Position numbers and translations under genes: made by a program. Under the pieces are notes generated by a model. The model worked only from the letters and a program-made list of their open reading frames with translations, had not been told where the DNA came from and searched no databases. Positions 1 through 10,860 of a stretch of 64,000 nt of DNA are shown here, one piece after another. Every line of letters begins with the position of its first letter. The first letter of the stretch is position 1. The DNA is from Perilla frutescens (lineage: Eukaryota; Streptophyta; Magnoliopsida; Lamiales; Lamiaceae): assembly GCA_026008535.1 (NCBI GenBank), contig BRKX01000014.1, positions 868,001 through 932,000 on the forward strand, given 5' to 3'.

Positions 1-362
1 TTTGTGTTAGACCATTTGTATTATTCGATTTTTTTTCATCCATAATTTTTGTTGTTTATATAAATTATTATTAAAATTGTATTTATAATTTTTTAATAAA
101 AAATAAAAATTTTGAAAATATATTTTAATCTTAATTTATTTTGTGGATTATTATTAGTTTTTTACTTTTATTATGCATTTTTGAATTTTAACAAAAAAAA
201 TGAAAAAATAAAAATCCTACTAAAATCCGATTATATATATATATATATTTGTAATTAGTGGTAGAGAAATGACAAACTCAAAACAATGAGCAACTAAACT
301 ACTTCATAATCAACAACAAAATAAGACAATAGTAACAATTTATTTTTGAATGATGTAGACCA

Positions 363-363
<1 letters not shown>

Positions 364-410
<47 letters not shown>

Positions 411-411
411 T
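364..411. repeat. (AAT)n microsatellite, about 16 units
   Basis: Uninterrupted AAT trinucleotide repeats run into a T-rich tail. This is a simple repeat that could be length-polymorphic. It creates a spurious poly-isoleucine frame on the minus strand. Confidence 0.95.
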
Positions 412-1220
412 TTTTTTTGTAAATTAATGCAATGGTTTTTTTTATAGTCAATGGTTTGCATATGTTTGTATTTATACAATATATAAATATATATATATAT
501 ATAATTAAGGGAGAAATTTTTATTTAGACAATAAAATGTTAAAATCGGCATAGTTGGGCAAGTTTTAAGGGGTAGGACTTATATGTGTAATTTGTATTAT
601 GTTTGAAATTTTTGACCAACAAAAGCTGAATATTCATTTACTTTTCTGAAAAGCATCTTACATATTTGTACTTTCCATGCAGAAAGAATAAAAGATTTGC
701 ATGGAACAAAATCTCTCTCTCGTCAATCTGAATTCAATTTTATTTTGGAAAAAAAAACTGACGTGTGGAATTAATTTCTTTAATCTCGGTATTCAATTTT
801 TTTGTAACTACCCAATTTCTCTCTCGCATCTGCTTTCTTTCAACCCTAGAATTATTTCGTTCCCCCCTCTCGGTATTCAATTTTTTGTAACTACCCAGAT
901 TTGAAATGATGTTTTATGAATTTATTTATTAATCTCAATTAAATTGGTTATGCATAACAATAATAATTCGAAAGAATAAATTTGTAAATATCATTTAATA
1001 TAGTTCTACTTGTATCCGGTGTTCTTTTTTACAACTAATTCATTAACAATAAATACACAAGACGATCATGATGATAATATTTTACTCATTGTTTGCAAAT
1101 TTATAATTTTAATATAGAATAAAGATAAATTATTTATGATATAAGATCTCATGGGTATAGGGATATGCAAGCATGCCCTTTTCAAATATTTTATTTATTT
1201 TAAAATACAATTTTGATCGA

Positions 1221-1532
1221 CTGAAATCCTTCATTGCACATTCGATTTTTTTTTCAATTTTTTTCTTCAAATATTTCACTTGCTTATACTTTTAGTTTAA
1301 TTTTACACTTATTATCAAGAGTTCATCCTATCCAATTAGGATGTATTATACTATTTTAGTATTTAATTTTTAGTTATTATATGATTATTTGAAAAATTAA
1401 ATTAAATCCTAAATGGGAAGGATGAAGACTAAATAATAAGTGTGAAATTAAAATAAAGGATATGAAATTGAAATGAAAGAAAAAAAATTAAAAGAATCGA
1501 GTGTGCAATAGGGAGTGGAACAATTTCATACG
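1221..1532. mobile_element. MITE-like element (non-autonomous)
   Basis: The left end (ATTGCACATTCGATT near 1233) matches the reverse complement of the right end (AATCGAGTGTGCAAT, about 1496-1510) with one mismatch. The interior carries the AT-rich core with a 'CCAATTAGGATGTATTATA' type motif that recurs in many elements of this window. No coding capacity is visible. The exact ends and target-site duplication are uncertain. Confidence 0.55.
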
Positions 1533-2177
1533 AGCTTTGATGGTATTTTTGATGATCCTTGTCACGTCATTTTATCTGAAAATTATGGCTCTAGACTTCT
1601 AGTGGAGAAAAATTATCATTTTTAATAAAGGCTAAAGAAATACAAATATGAGGAAAATTTACAATTTCAACTAATTTAATTTAATAAATAAATATCAAAT
1701 TAATTTAGTAGTCAAACAAATTGAATAGATTTATTTTGACTGAGGTATTATGCATGCAATTCATCATGATTATATTTAGTTAGCTAAACGACTCTATCTA
1801 ACAATTATTGATAAGGAAAATATTATTTTACTCATTCTTATAAATATATATATATATATATATATATTTTTCTTGATTTAAAGTGTGAAATACAATTGCT
1901 TTTTTGAAGAACAAAAAATCTCATTCAATCTTTTTTTATTCTTCCTCCATTTATATATTTTTTCATCTTTTTATTTATTTACGAACCTTGATTTTTCAGA
2001 ACATTAAACCATGCATGAACCTAACTGGAATGTCTCGTATTAGAGAATGCAATTCAATTTCTTCCGCTTTATTGCTATGTAGTTCAAGACATAAAACATA
2101 GGATTATAGATAATATATTTTAAATTATAAAATTAAAAAAAAAAAAAAACTTGATTTTCCAAACAGTTTATTCTGAA

Positions 2178-4751
2178 CTAACGAGGATTTGGATAAATCA
2201 TAGGATTTTCCAAACTATCTTGAGCTGGATAGGTTCCTGTACTAAACTCATCTCTTCCCATGTTGATTGCATACAAATCTGATGCCAAACCAGATTGCTC
2301 TCCTAAAAGTGACTCATTTTCTTCCATATTTTCTTGTTGTGTCCATGGATGTTTCGTATTTCTTCGTAGTCCTTCTAGTTCCATAGCCACTTCTTTCATG
2401 GTCGGCCTATCCTCACTCATTATGCTCAGGCATCTCTTCACAAGATCTCCCATAGCTTGCAACTGCTCGAAACTACCTTCCCTTAGTATCCGAGGCTCGA
2501 GTATTTGGAACAATCTGTTTTCTTTGATGGACATGATAAAGAATGAGGCCAGGTTTCTTTCTTCCTCGGATTTTGTTGGTGAGAGAGGCTTCTTTCCTGT
2601 CATCAGCTCTGCAAGAACCACTCCAAAGCTGTAGACATCGCTCTTCTCTGTTAACTTGCTCGTGTGGAAATACTCCGGATCCAAATAGCCTAATGTCCCC
2701 TGCACAAGTGTTGTCACTTGAGTTTGATCCAATGGGACTAATCTTGATGCCCCGAAATCTGATATTTTTGCAGTATACGAATCGTCTAGCAATATATTAC
2801 TAGACTTGACGTCTCTGTGGATGATAGGCATCGAAGCTGCAGAGTGGAGATAGGCTAGTGCACCAGCAGATTCAGCTGCAATTCTCAACCGATCTTTCCA
2901 AGAAAACCAGCTCATTTCAGTGCTGTTGTGGATATGATGAAACAGTGTTCCGTTTGAAATGAATTCATAAACAAGTAGAGGAACTTCAGTCTCCAGACAA
3001 CATCCTAAAATTTTCACAACATTCCTATGATTAACCTGTGTAAGAATAACCACCTCATTTATGAACTGCTCAATCTGGTTCTGATCCATTATTCTTGACT
3101 TCTTAATAGCAACTACGCGTTGATCCGGAAGAATCCCTTCATACACAGTGCCATAACCACCCTTTCCAAGAATACGATCCTCTGCATAGTTGTTCGTCGC
3201 CTTTTCAAGCTCTTCAGCAGAGAAGATCTTCGTAGACGATTCAACTCCATTCTCATTGAAAGTTTGCTGCTTTAAAAGGAGCCCCCCATTTTGTTGAAAG
3301 AATTTTTCTCTCATTCTTGCAAGTTTCCTCCTCTTGAACCCAAAATACAGCAATGTTATGCAGACAAATACTGAGATCAATCCAACACTGAAACCTGGCA
3401 ATTAACATTGTGCAAAATCAAGTATTTCAGTGAAATATATATAGAATTGATTAATCTTTTTCAGATATTCTAGTATTCAACCATATACATACATCAGAAA
3501 AGCAAGACATAACCTAGAAAATCAAACAAATTAATTTACCTGCTGTAAACTTTATCACTGGAAACTGGGAATTCACAGCAATGCAACCTAGACCGCCTTT
3601 TTTCCCATCACCATCGTATCCATCTTCACAAGAGCAACTATGGTTACCAGGACTATTAGTGCAAATTCCATGATCACTGCATGGATTACTCTCACATTCA
3701 TCAATATCTGCAAAAAAACACAAGGTTAAGGCAATTATCCAATTAATTTCTTGCACAACTAAATCTTGCAAACCACTCTCAAGTCTCAATCTTAATACAT
3801 AGTTGCAAACTAACCTGTGCAGCCTGGACTTAGGTAAGGATTGCCTTCGTACCCGTCCGAGCAATTACACCTATACCCTCCAAGCCCGGTATCCGAATCA
3901 ACACACTTACTATTATCTCTACAAGCATAATCACCAGATTCCTTAGCTTGATCACAAGTTCCATCACCAATAGCCCAATCAATCACAATCGGAACATTCT
4001 GAATCGTTCGGTTCTGAAAATTCTCATCCTGTAGATCCGAACTACTGAACTCAAACCTATCTTGATCCCCCAGAAATGCATAGGAGCAAGGATCAAAACT
4101 GTAGACTTCTGTATGATTGTTCATGCTCCCAAGCGCAGAGCTGAAAGTCTTCAACCCTTTCGGTATGAAAGTCTGGCAGCAGCCGATGCCCGTGCACGAC
4201 CCTTCGATCAGATCACTTTTCAGCGAGCATCCCGATATGCAGCCGCCGGTGAAGTTCCGGCCACTCGTGCCGACCACCACAGCCAGATCGTCGCAGCCGA
4301 GCACGGTGAACCTGTTTATCTCCGAAAAGCTGTACGGCGTGGAGGTCAAGTTGATCCATATGGGGTTCTTTCGAGTGATGTTTCCGGATTTATCGTAGCA
4401 TGCTGCTGCAACCCAGTTCTTGATCCTTACATGGGCTTCGGAGATTTCGACTATTTCAAGGTTTCCGGTGCCGATGAATGGGGCCGGAGGGGAGGAGGAC
4501 TGGCTGCAGTTTACGTCGAACCATGGGCCGATGGAGCAGCCGGAGTTGATTCCGATTCCGAAAGGATATGGGACTGTTAAGTTACCGCACTTGTTTTCGC
4601 AGCCGGGTTTCGCGGTGTTGGCCCCTTCGGAGAAGGATTTTCGAGCGGCGGCGGCGGTGGTGGTGGTGGCGGGATTGGGAGGAGGGTGATTGGCTAGTGC
4701 CAGTGAAAGGTATAAGGAAAACATGATTAATAATGCAGAACGAAGCATCAT
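2178..4751 (-). CDS. WAK-like: Wall-associated receptor-like kinase, array copy 1
   Basis: A three-exon gene (4751-3815, 3707-3540, 3394-2178) encoding 773 aa, all junctions GT-AG and in phase. In order: signal peptide (1-20), Ala/Thr tract, galacturonan-binding GUB_WAK domain starting with PGCENKCGNLTVPYPFG, a first EGF-like motif at the end of exon 1, a calcium-binding EGF starting DIDECESNPC on exon 2, one membrane helix (about 371-388) and a Ser/Thr kinase on exon 3. Kinase residues are all present: glycine loop GKGGYGTVYEG, Lys about 466, HRD Asp about 563, DFG Asp about 581 and GYLDPEYF. WAK proteins span the plasma membrane, bind pectin outside and signal through the kinase; the ligand of this copy is unknown. 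The gene is most similar to copy 2. The start is the first of two Met codons before the signal peptide. Confidence 0.93.
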
Positions 4752-6773
4752 TTTTTATTTTATGCATAAATTCTGCAAATATGGTGGCTTTGATTTGGAT
4801 TTATATATAATGAGTAATGTGAAACTTCACCACAGATTGTAATTTATTGATTTAGTCCATTTCTAGACTAATTAAATGATAGAAATTGTGAATAAAGATG
4901 ATCAAATGGTACACGAAAGACGTGAGATGAGGTTGAAGCCATGGTTTATTATATTCCCCATGCTTATGCAATATAATGGTTGTCATCGTACATGAGCGTG
5001 ACCTAATAAGTATTGATGAAATTTAAACTTGTAATTTTTATCGACAAGTCTATACACGGGACTATTAGACTAATCCGAGAGGTAAATTGGAGATATTTCG
5101 TGCGAGGTTCTATATATGGGAGAGTTTTCTTAGCAAATTGAATGAATTATATGATGACGGTTCTAGTCCGTTTTAACAGGTTTATGTATAATAATCGAAT
5201 CTTGGATGTTCACACTCAATGTACAATAATTGCAGCCATTGTGGGTTTTTTTTCTAAGTTGGGAATTTATATACTGCAACCATTGTTGTAGTTTTTTTCT
5301 AGTGTGGAAATTAATATATATTGCAGTCATTGTTGTAGCTTTTTTTATAATTTGGAAATTGTCACTGAGTGATAATATAACTTTCAACGACAAAGATGCC
5401 ACTTTCCTCCGGTGGGAGAGAGAGAGAGAGAGAGAGAGGATTCATTTAACTAATAAGTTTGCGTGGCTACAGTTTTTTTTTTTTTTGAGCAAGCGTGACT
5501 ACAGTTTAATATTACACTAATCAAGGAAAAAAATGCTACTATTAATAAATAATTAGAATTTACTACCAACCGAAATAATAGGATTGACTTCAATTTTTTT
5601 TTATATTCAAGTATTTAATTTTTTTTTATTACATGCAACAGGCTAATAGTTGCACCCCTCGATTTTTTGTTTCTTCCATATTCTTTTTTGCTCCGCCCCC
5701 ATATTTCAAATTCTTAATTACTTGTAGATAAATTATACTCTTGCTCCCGTACGAATAAGGTACAAATACTTTTAGTCTTAAAGTGTATAATTTTAATTAT
5801 AAATTTGATTTTTCAACATTTTTGGTCCCGCAATTTATAATTTGACACTTTTGATCCCAAAATGACTTAACATCCATCAAGTGAGGGTCAAAGCGTGCGA
5901 AAAAACCAAAACACAACTTACCACAAAATCGAATTCATAAAATCCATATGTGAAATCTAACACAAATCGATTACTTAAAATCAAACCCATATCAAATTGA
6001 ATGTAAATACATATTACCACAAAATCAAAGAAAATGTCGTGGAAAAGTCTGTTAGTTTTTGGAACAAAAGGTGTCAAAATATAAATTTTGGAACTAAAAT
6101 TGTACGTTTTGGGAATAAAAGTGTTTGAATCCTATTTTTATGGGACCAAATTAAAAGTGTAATGTACTCTTACTTATACCTAGGGATGCTATAATCTAAA
6201 CAAAATTATTTGTAATAATAAATACAAAATTATCCGTGTAAAGAAATCTGTCCATAACTAGAATACAAATAATAATAAAATATTAAATAATATTAGATGA
6301 TTACATAATTACCTTTAAATAAAATTTAAAATAAGATATAATAGGTAAACCAAAAATTATAAGATAATACACTTTTTATATTAGTATAGATAGTATAGAT
6401 TAAAACAATGTTCAATTTCCTGCAGGAAGCAAAATTGCATTCGATTCATAACAACTTCATAGATAAACAGAAACCTGCCAATGTAAATCTCAACTTATCC
6501 TTTGAGTTAATTTATTTAAATGCAAAAGGTAATTACAGAAGCAGCTACCACTCTTTCTTATTTGAGCACTTGTGGTTGTGGAATATTTTCTCTCAAAATT
6601 TTAGAGTTGTATTTCTATTAGCAACATTCTTATAGCTAACTAGCTCAAAGATAAAATTGAAGAAAAAAAAATACAAGAAAAACTCGTAATTTGAAAATGT
6701 AGCAAGGAGTGTAACACAGAGATTGTAACAGGAAATTCCATGTGATAGAAAGGGTAAATGTTTGTTTCGCAAT
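4752..6773. other. Intergenic region, WAK copy 1 upstream flank
   Basis: Holds the presumed promoter of WAK copy 1 (4752-5020), a non-coding block duplicated elsewhere in the array (about 4983-6190), a GA microsatellite (about 5415-5439) and AT-rich DNA. At 6180-6215 the start of a MITE-like element (TAGGGATGCTATAATCTAAAC) is followed by unrelated sequence, whereas the full element is still present at 9776-10308. No gene is visible. Confidence 0.7.
4983..6190. repeat. WAK-array duplicated non-coding block, copy D1
   Basis: The sequence from about 4983 to 6190 is repeated at about 8634-9790 with near identity over long stretches (for example TTATCGACAAGTCTATACAC, then GATGATTTTTTGTTTCTTCC-type T-rich parts and the stretch ending CTTACTTATACCTAGGGATG). 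Diverged shorter copies lie at about 14575-14900 and 15917-16480. The block lies upstream of WAK genes or WAK fragments, so it marks the segmental duplications that made the array. Confidence 0.8.
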
Positions 6774-8515
6774 TTAAAGAAGTGCTAGATAACGTGCCAT
6801 CTTTATTTCTCGTTTTACTCTGGAGAACTTAACCCAAATTGAGCCTAACATAACAATGCCTATGAGAAAGAAGAAGACAATTTCGCCAGTGGCAAATCCA
6901 ATGATCAACGAAGTACTTAAGAACAAGAAAACGAGAGAAATGATGAGCAAGATGTTGAATGATTGCAAAGGGAGCAGCCAGAACATCACTGCAATGGAGA
7001 TTACTAATGCAATATTATTGGGCGTCAGGATTGATATTCCCATTATAAAATCCATAAACTGATTTCACCAGTCAGTACCCAATCATCCAATATCATTAAT
7101 AATTAATATATATCATTAATTAAACATGTAAAAAAGCACACAAGTGAATTCGTGCCTCAATCATAATTAAAAATTGAATTAATGTACAAAATATATCTTC
7201 CACAGACGCCAACTGGTGTAACAATACAAGATGTGATATCGCATGAGAACACAACGTTGAATCATCTTCTTCGATATGATGAACCAAAACAATTTTAATT
7301 TAACATACCAGCCAAATCATAATCAAACAGTAAAACTTCGGGCTTTAATATAATGTTTGATGAGAGATGTAATTTTATTCTGTAATCCAAACATCACTTC
7401 CTAAATAGTAATAGAATTATTCGTTCTGTACTCAACATCTTCGTATCTACATATATATAGGGCTGTAAATGAATAGAGCGCTCGTAATCGAGCTATTCGG
7501 AGTTCGGCTTGAAAAAAGCTTATTCGAAGTTCGTTCATTTTCTAAACGAGCTGAGCTCGAACAGAGTAGTATTCGGCTCGGCCAGCTCGCGAATATGTTC
7601 GAACTCGAGGTTAATCGAACATGTTCATGAATATTATAAATATTTCAAACGTGTAAATAAAATAAGCTATTTTTTTCAAACTCGAGCTCGAATATGTAAA
7701 TTAAACGAGCTTTTTTTCGAGCATTTCATGAACCGAGCTCGAACCGAATTCGAACATGATAAATATTTATCGAAACGATCTTGAACAATAGGAAAAAAGC
7801 TCAAATCGAGCTCGAACTTGCATATTCGTTAACGAGCCGAGCTCGAGCATCGGAGTGTTCGACTCGATTTGGTTCATTTATAGCCTGTCAAGTCAAAAGA
7901 ATGGTGATGATGATGATGATCCAGAGAAATGATGAAAACCTGGGGTTGGTTGATGAATGCAGCAAGATGCAAAACTGTATTACCCTCCCAATCCTTCCAG
8001 TTCAACACATCTCCTTTACCATTCCACTTCATCCACCCCACCAGAACTTCGAAAGCCGCTAGGTTCTGACCATTGACGGCCACATGTGCTGCAGTCTCCA
8101 TCCGAACCGTCAACTTCTCGATCGATTCTGGGCAACGGGTAAGAAACAGAGCCAGCATATCGACGTTGTCGGTTTCAGCCGCGTAATGCAGCGGCGTGAT
8201 ACCCTCTCTGCCCTGCACGCATACCAGCTTCGGGTTCAATCTTATCATGGACCTCACAGTCTCGAAGTGGCCACGCTGCAGGGCTAGGTGTAGGGGGCTG
8301 AAGCCGTCGCCGTTGAGCTTCATCCCCATTGAAGGCATTAGCCTCTGAATTTCCAGCGCCAGCTGCTTCCGCCCCTCGCTGGCGGCATAGTGCAGCGGCG
8401 TCTCTACGAATTGTTTCTCCTCGAAGGCGAGGAGAAAACCAGGGTCCGCCTTTATTTGTGAATACAACACATTCATTTCTTCAGCTTCGGTAACACCCCC
8501 AAATAATGCTTCCAT
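6774..8515 (-). CDS. Ankyrin-repeat protein with C-terminal membrane helices
   Basis: Two exons (8515-7940 and 7058-6774) give a 286-aa protein with in-phase GT-AG junctions. Exon 1 encodes about five ankyrin repeats (motifs TPLHYAASEGR, SPLHLALQRGH, TPLHYAAETDN, TAAHVAVNGQN, TVLHLAAFINQPQ). Exon 2 encodes about three hydrophobic helices with a basic C-terminus, as in plant ankyrin-transmembrane proteins of the ACD6/BDA1 type, which act in immunity and development at membranes. The usual PGG-domain core between repeats and helices is not seen. It may be lost, making this a short or broken copy, or it may lie on an exon that I missed in the 881-bp intron, which also holds a MITE (7461-7887). 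The upstream flank begins a copy of the WAK duplicated block within 120 bp. Confidence 0.7.
7461..7887. mobile_element. hAT-like MITE in the ankyrin gene intron
   Basis: The ends are GGCTGTAAATGAA (left) and TTCATTTATAGCC (right), which are inverted repeats with one mismatch. The interior is rich in GAGCTCGAA-type motifs in both orientations, typical of plant hAT-derived non-autonomous elements. No transposase is encoded. It ends about 50 bp before the exon 1 donor site at 7940. Confidence 0.75.
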
Positions 8516-8633
8516 GTCTTCTTTTCAAAATCACAACTGAATTTCGAAAGCTTTAATTTAAAATTGTGTATAATTAAAATGTATATAGTATTGCACCAGT
8601 TGTACTATATATATGTGTGTGAGTGTGTGTATA

Positions 8634-9790
8634 ATAAACTTGTGATTTTTATCGACAAGTCTATACACGGGACTATTAGACTATTCCAAGACGTAAATTG
8701 GAGACATTTCTTGCGAGGTTTTATATATGGGAGAGTTTTCTTAGCAAATCGAATGAATTATATGATGACGGGCCTAGTCCGTTTTAACAGGTTTATGTAT
8801 AATAATCGAATCTTGGATGCTCTCATTCAATGTACAATAATTGCAGCCATTGTGGTTTTTTTTTCTAAGTTGGGAATTTATATACTGCAATCATTGTTGT
8901 AGTTTTTTTCTAGTGTGGAAATTAATATATATTGCAGTCATTGTTGTAGCTTTTTTTATAATTTGGAAATTGTCATTGTTGTAGCTTTTTTTATAATTTG
9001 GAAATTGTCACTGAGTGATAATATAACTTTCAACGACAAAGATGCCACTTTCCTCCAGTGAGAGAGAGAGTGGCTACAGCTTTTTTTTTGAGCAATCGTG
9101 ACTACAGTTTAATATTACACTAATCAAGAAAAAAAACGCTACTATTAATAAATAATTAGAATTTGCTACCAACCGAAATAATAGGATTGACTTCGACTTT
9201 TATTTTTTTATATTCAATTATTTGATTTTTTTTATTACATGCAACCGGCTAACAGTTGCACCCCTCGATTTTTTGTTTCTTCCATATTCTTTTTTGCTCC
9301 GCCCCCATATTTCAAATTCTTAATTACTTGTAGATAAATTATACTCTTGCTCCCGTACGAATAAGGTCCTAAAGTGTATAATTTTAGTTATAAATTTGAT
9401 TTTTCAACGTTTTTGGTCCCGCAATTTATAATTTGACACTTTTGATCTCAAAAATGACTTAACATCCGTCAAGTGAGGGTCAAAGCGCGCGAGAAAACCA
9501 AAACACAACTCACCACAAAATCGAATCATAAAATCCATATGTGAAATCTAACACAAATCGATTACTTAAAATCAAACCCATATCAAATTGAATGTAAATA
9601 CGTATCACCACAAAATCAAAGAAAATGTCGTAGAAAAGTCTGTTAGTTTTTGGGGAAAAAAAAGTGCCAAAATATAAACTGTGGAATTAAAATTGTACGT
9701 TTTGGGACTAAAAGTGTTTGAATCCTATTTTTATGAGACCAAATAAAAAGTGTAATTTACTCTTACTTATACCTAGGGATGCTATAATCT
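8634..9790. repeat. WAK-array duplicated non-coding block, copy D2
   Basis: Closely matches 5025-6190. It contains an internal extra tandem copy of about 36 bp (8937-9008, around TGTAGCTTTTTTTATAATTT) that copy D1 lacks. Here the block lies directly upstream of the ankyrin gene, not of a WAK gene. Confidence 0.8.
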
Positions 9791-10308
9791 AAACAACCCG
9801 TTCAGTTTTAGGCCGGCCCTATCAGTTGTCGGGTTATTTAGTTTGGGTCAATTTGGGTTAGATATTCGAAGAATTGGAAATTCTTTGCCTTAATTCTAAA
9901 CCTTTGGGATAGCCCATCGGGTCAGATATTTACGTAAAAATATTTAATCTGCATAAATTTGTTCATTCATTTTGCCTAAACTTCTAATTTTAACAAATTA
10001 ATAGTAGATATAATATAATTTACCACTATTTAATTAAATAAATCATTTAAATTTCAACAATTATATTTTTAGTGCTTAAATTGAATTATATCAAACTTGA
10101 AAATTTCAATATTTAACCAAAATATAAAATAAACAATAAAAATTCAAACTATTTGGGTCAACCCACTTAATTTCAGGTTGTTGGGCCAATCAATTTGGCC
10201 CACTTGGATAAATTCTTTTCGGGTTAGATTTTTTTGTCCTAACTCTTTTTTTTTCTCGGACTATTTGAGTCAGCTTATCGATTTCATACTGGATGGACAT
10301 CCCTATTT
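9776..10308. mobile_element. MITE-like element at the end of block D2
   Basis: The left end TAGGGATG near 9774-9781 is mirrored by CATCCCTA at about 10300-10307. The interior carries repeated 'GGGTCAA/TTGGGTT' motifs in both orientations. Related sequence continues after copy D4 (about 16480-16860), while D1 keeps only its first ~25 bp. This suggests insertion before the duplications and later loss in D1. Confidence 0.55.
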
Positions 10309-10860
10309 AAACACTTTATTTTAACAACTATCATCAACATTAAATAATAAGATTATCGCGAAAAGTCATTATGGACAAAAAAATAAATAGTAATTCAAAA
10401 CTCCCATGCTCCAACTAATGCAAAATTCGGACACAAATGCCTTCGGTTCATCACATAGTCCAATTTTCATGACTTATAAAGTGTAAAATACAATTACTTT
10501 TCTTGAAGAAGAAAAAATAAATCTCTTTCTATCTTTTTTTTCCCTTACAAACCTTGATTATTGAGAACATTAAATCACCTAACTGGAATGTGCCGTACTG
10601 CAGAATGAAATTCAATATCTGGAAAATTATTGCTATATAGCTAAAGAAACAAAACATATGATTACATATAATATATTTTTTATCCTAATGAAAAAAAAAA
10701 AAAAAACCTTGATTTTTCAAAACTGTCTATTCCGAGAAATAGGAAAAAAAAAAGATACAAGATGCTATCTATTCTAATTCTAGTAAAATCCCAAATAGAA
10801 TCCCATTTGCAAGGAGCTAGCTAGCTTCTACTATAATTAAGCTCTTTTCAAGAGAGAGAA
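10309..10860. other. Intergenic DNA downstream of WAK copy 2
   Basis: AT-rich 3' flank of WAK copy 2. The part at 10480-10730 resembles 1870-2160 downstream of WAK copy 1, supporting a duplication unit that includes the 3' flank. No gene is visible. Confidence 0.6.

Larger units (their letters stand above)
1..2177. other. AT-rich intergenic DNA left of the WAK array
   Basis: No convincing gene is visible. The stretch is very AT-rich, with a long AAT microsatellite (364-411), TA runs (about 482-502 and 1844-1866) and a MITE-like element (about 1221-1532). The segment at about 1870-2110 resembles the segment at about 10480-10680 downstream of the second WAK gene, so it is part of the duplicated WAK unit. 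Open frames here are low-complexity (Ile/Tyr runs from the microsatellites) and are not credible proteins. Confidence 0.7.

Noticed and set aside
294..551. Minus-strand 85-codon frame with a poly-Ile run
   Set aside because: Made by the AAT microsatellite.
2260..2634. Plus-strand frames over the kinase exon of WAK copy 1 (also at 11069, 20440 and 25677)
   Set aside because: They are antisense shadows of the strongly conserved kinase exon, recurring in every WAK copy, with no domain of their own.
4062..4580. Plus-strand 172-codon frame opposite WAK copy 1 exon 1 (similar at 27312-27860)
   Set aside because: Antisense to the GC-rich GUB_WAK exon. The composition reflects the opposite strand and no family is recognised.
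8564..8902. 112-codon plus-strand frame in duplicated block D2
   Set aside because: The other copies of the block break the frame, there is no recognisable domain, and part of it is low-complexity DNA.
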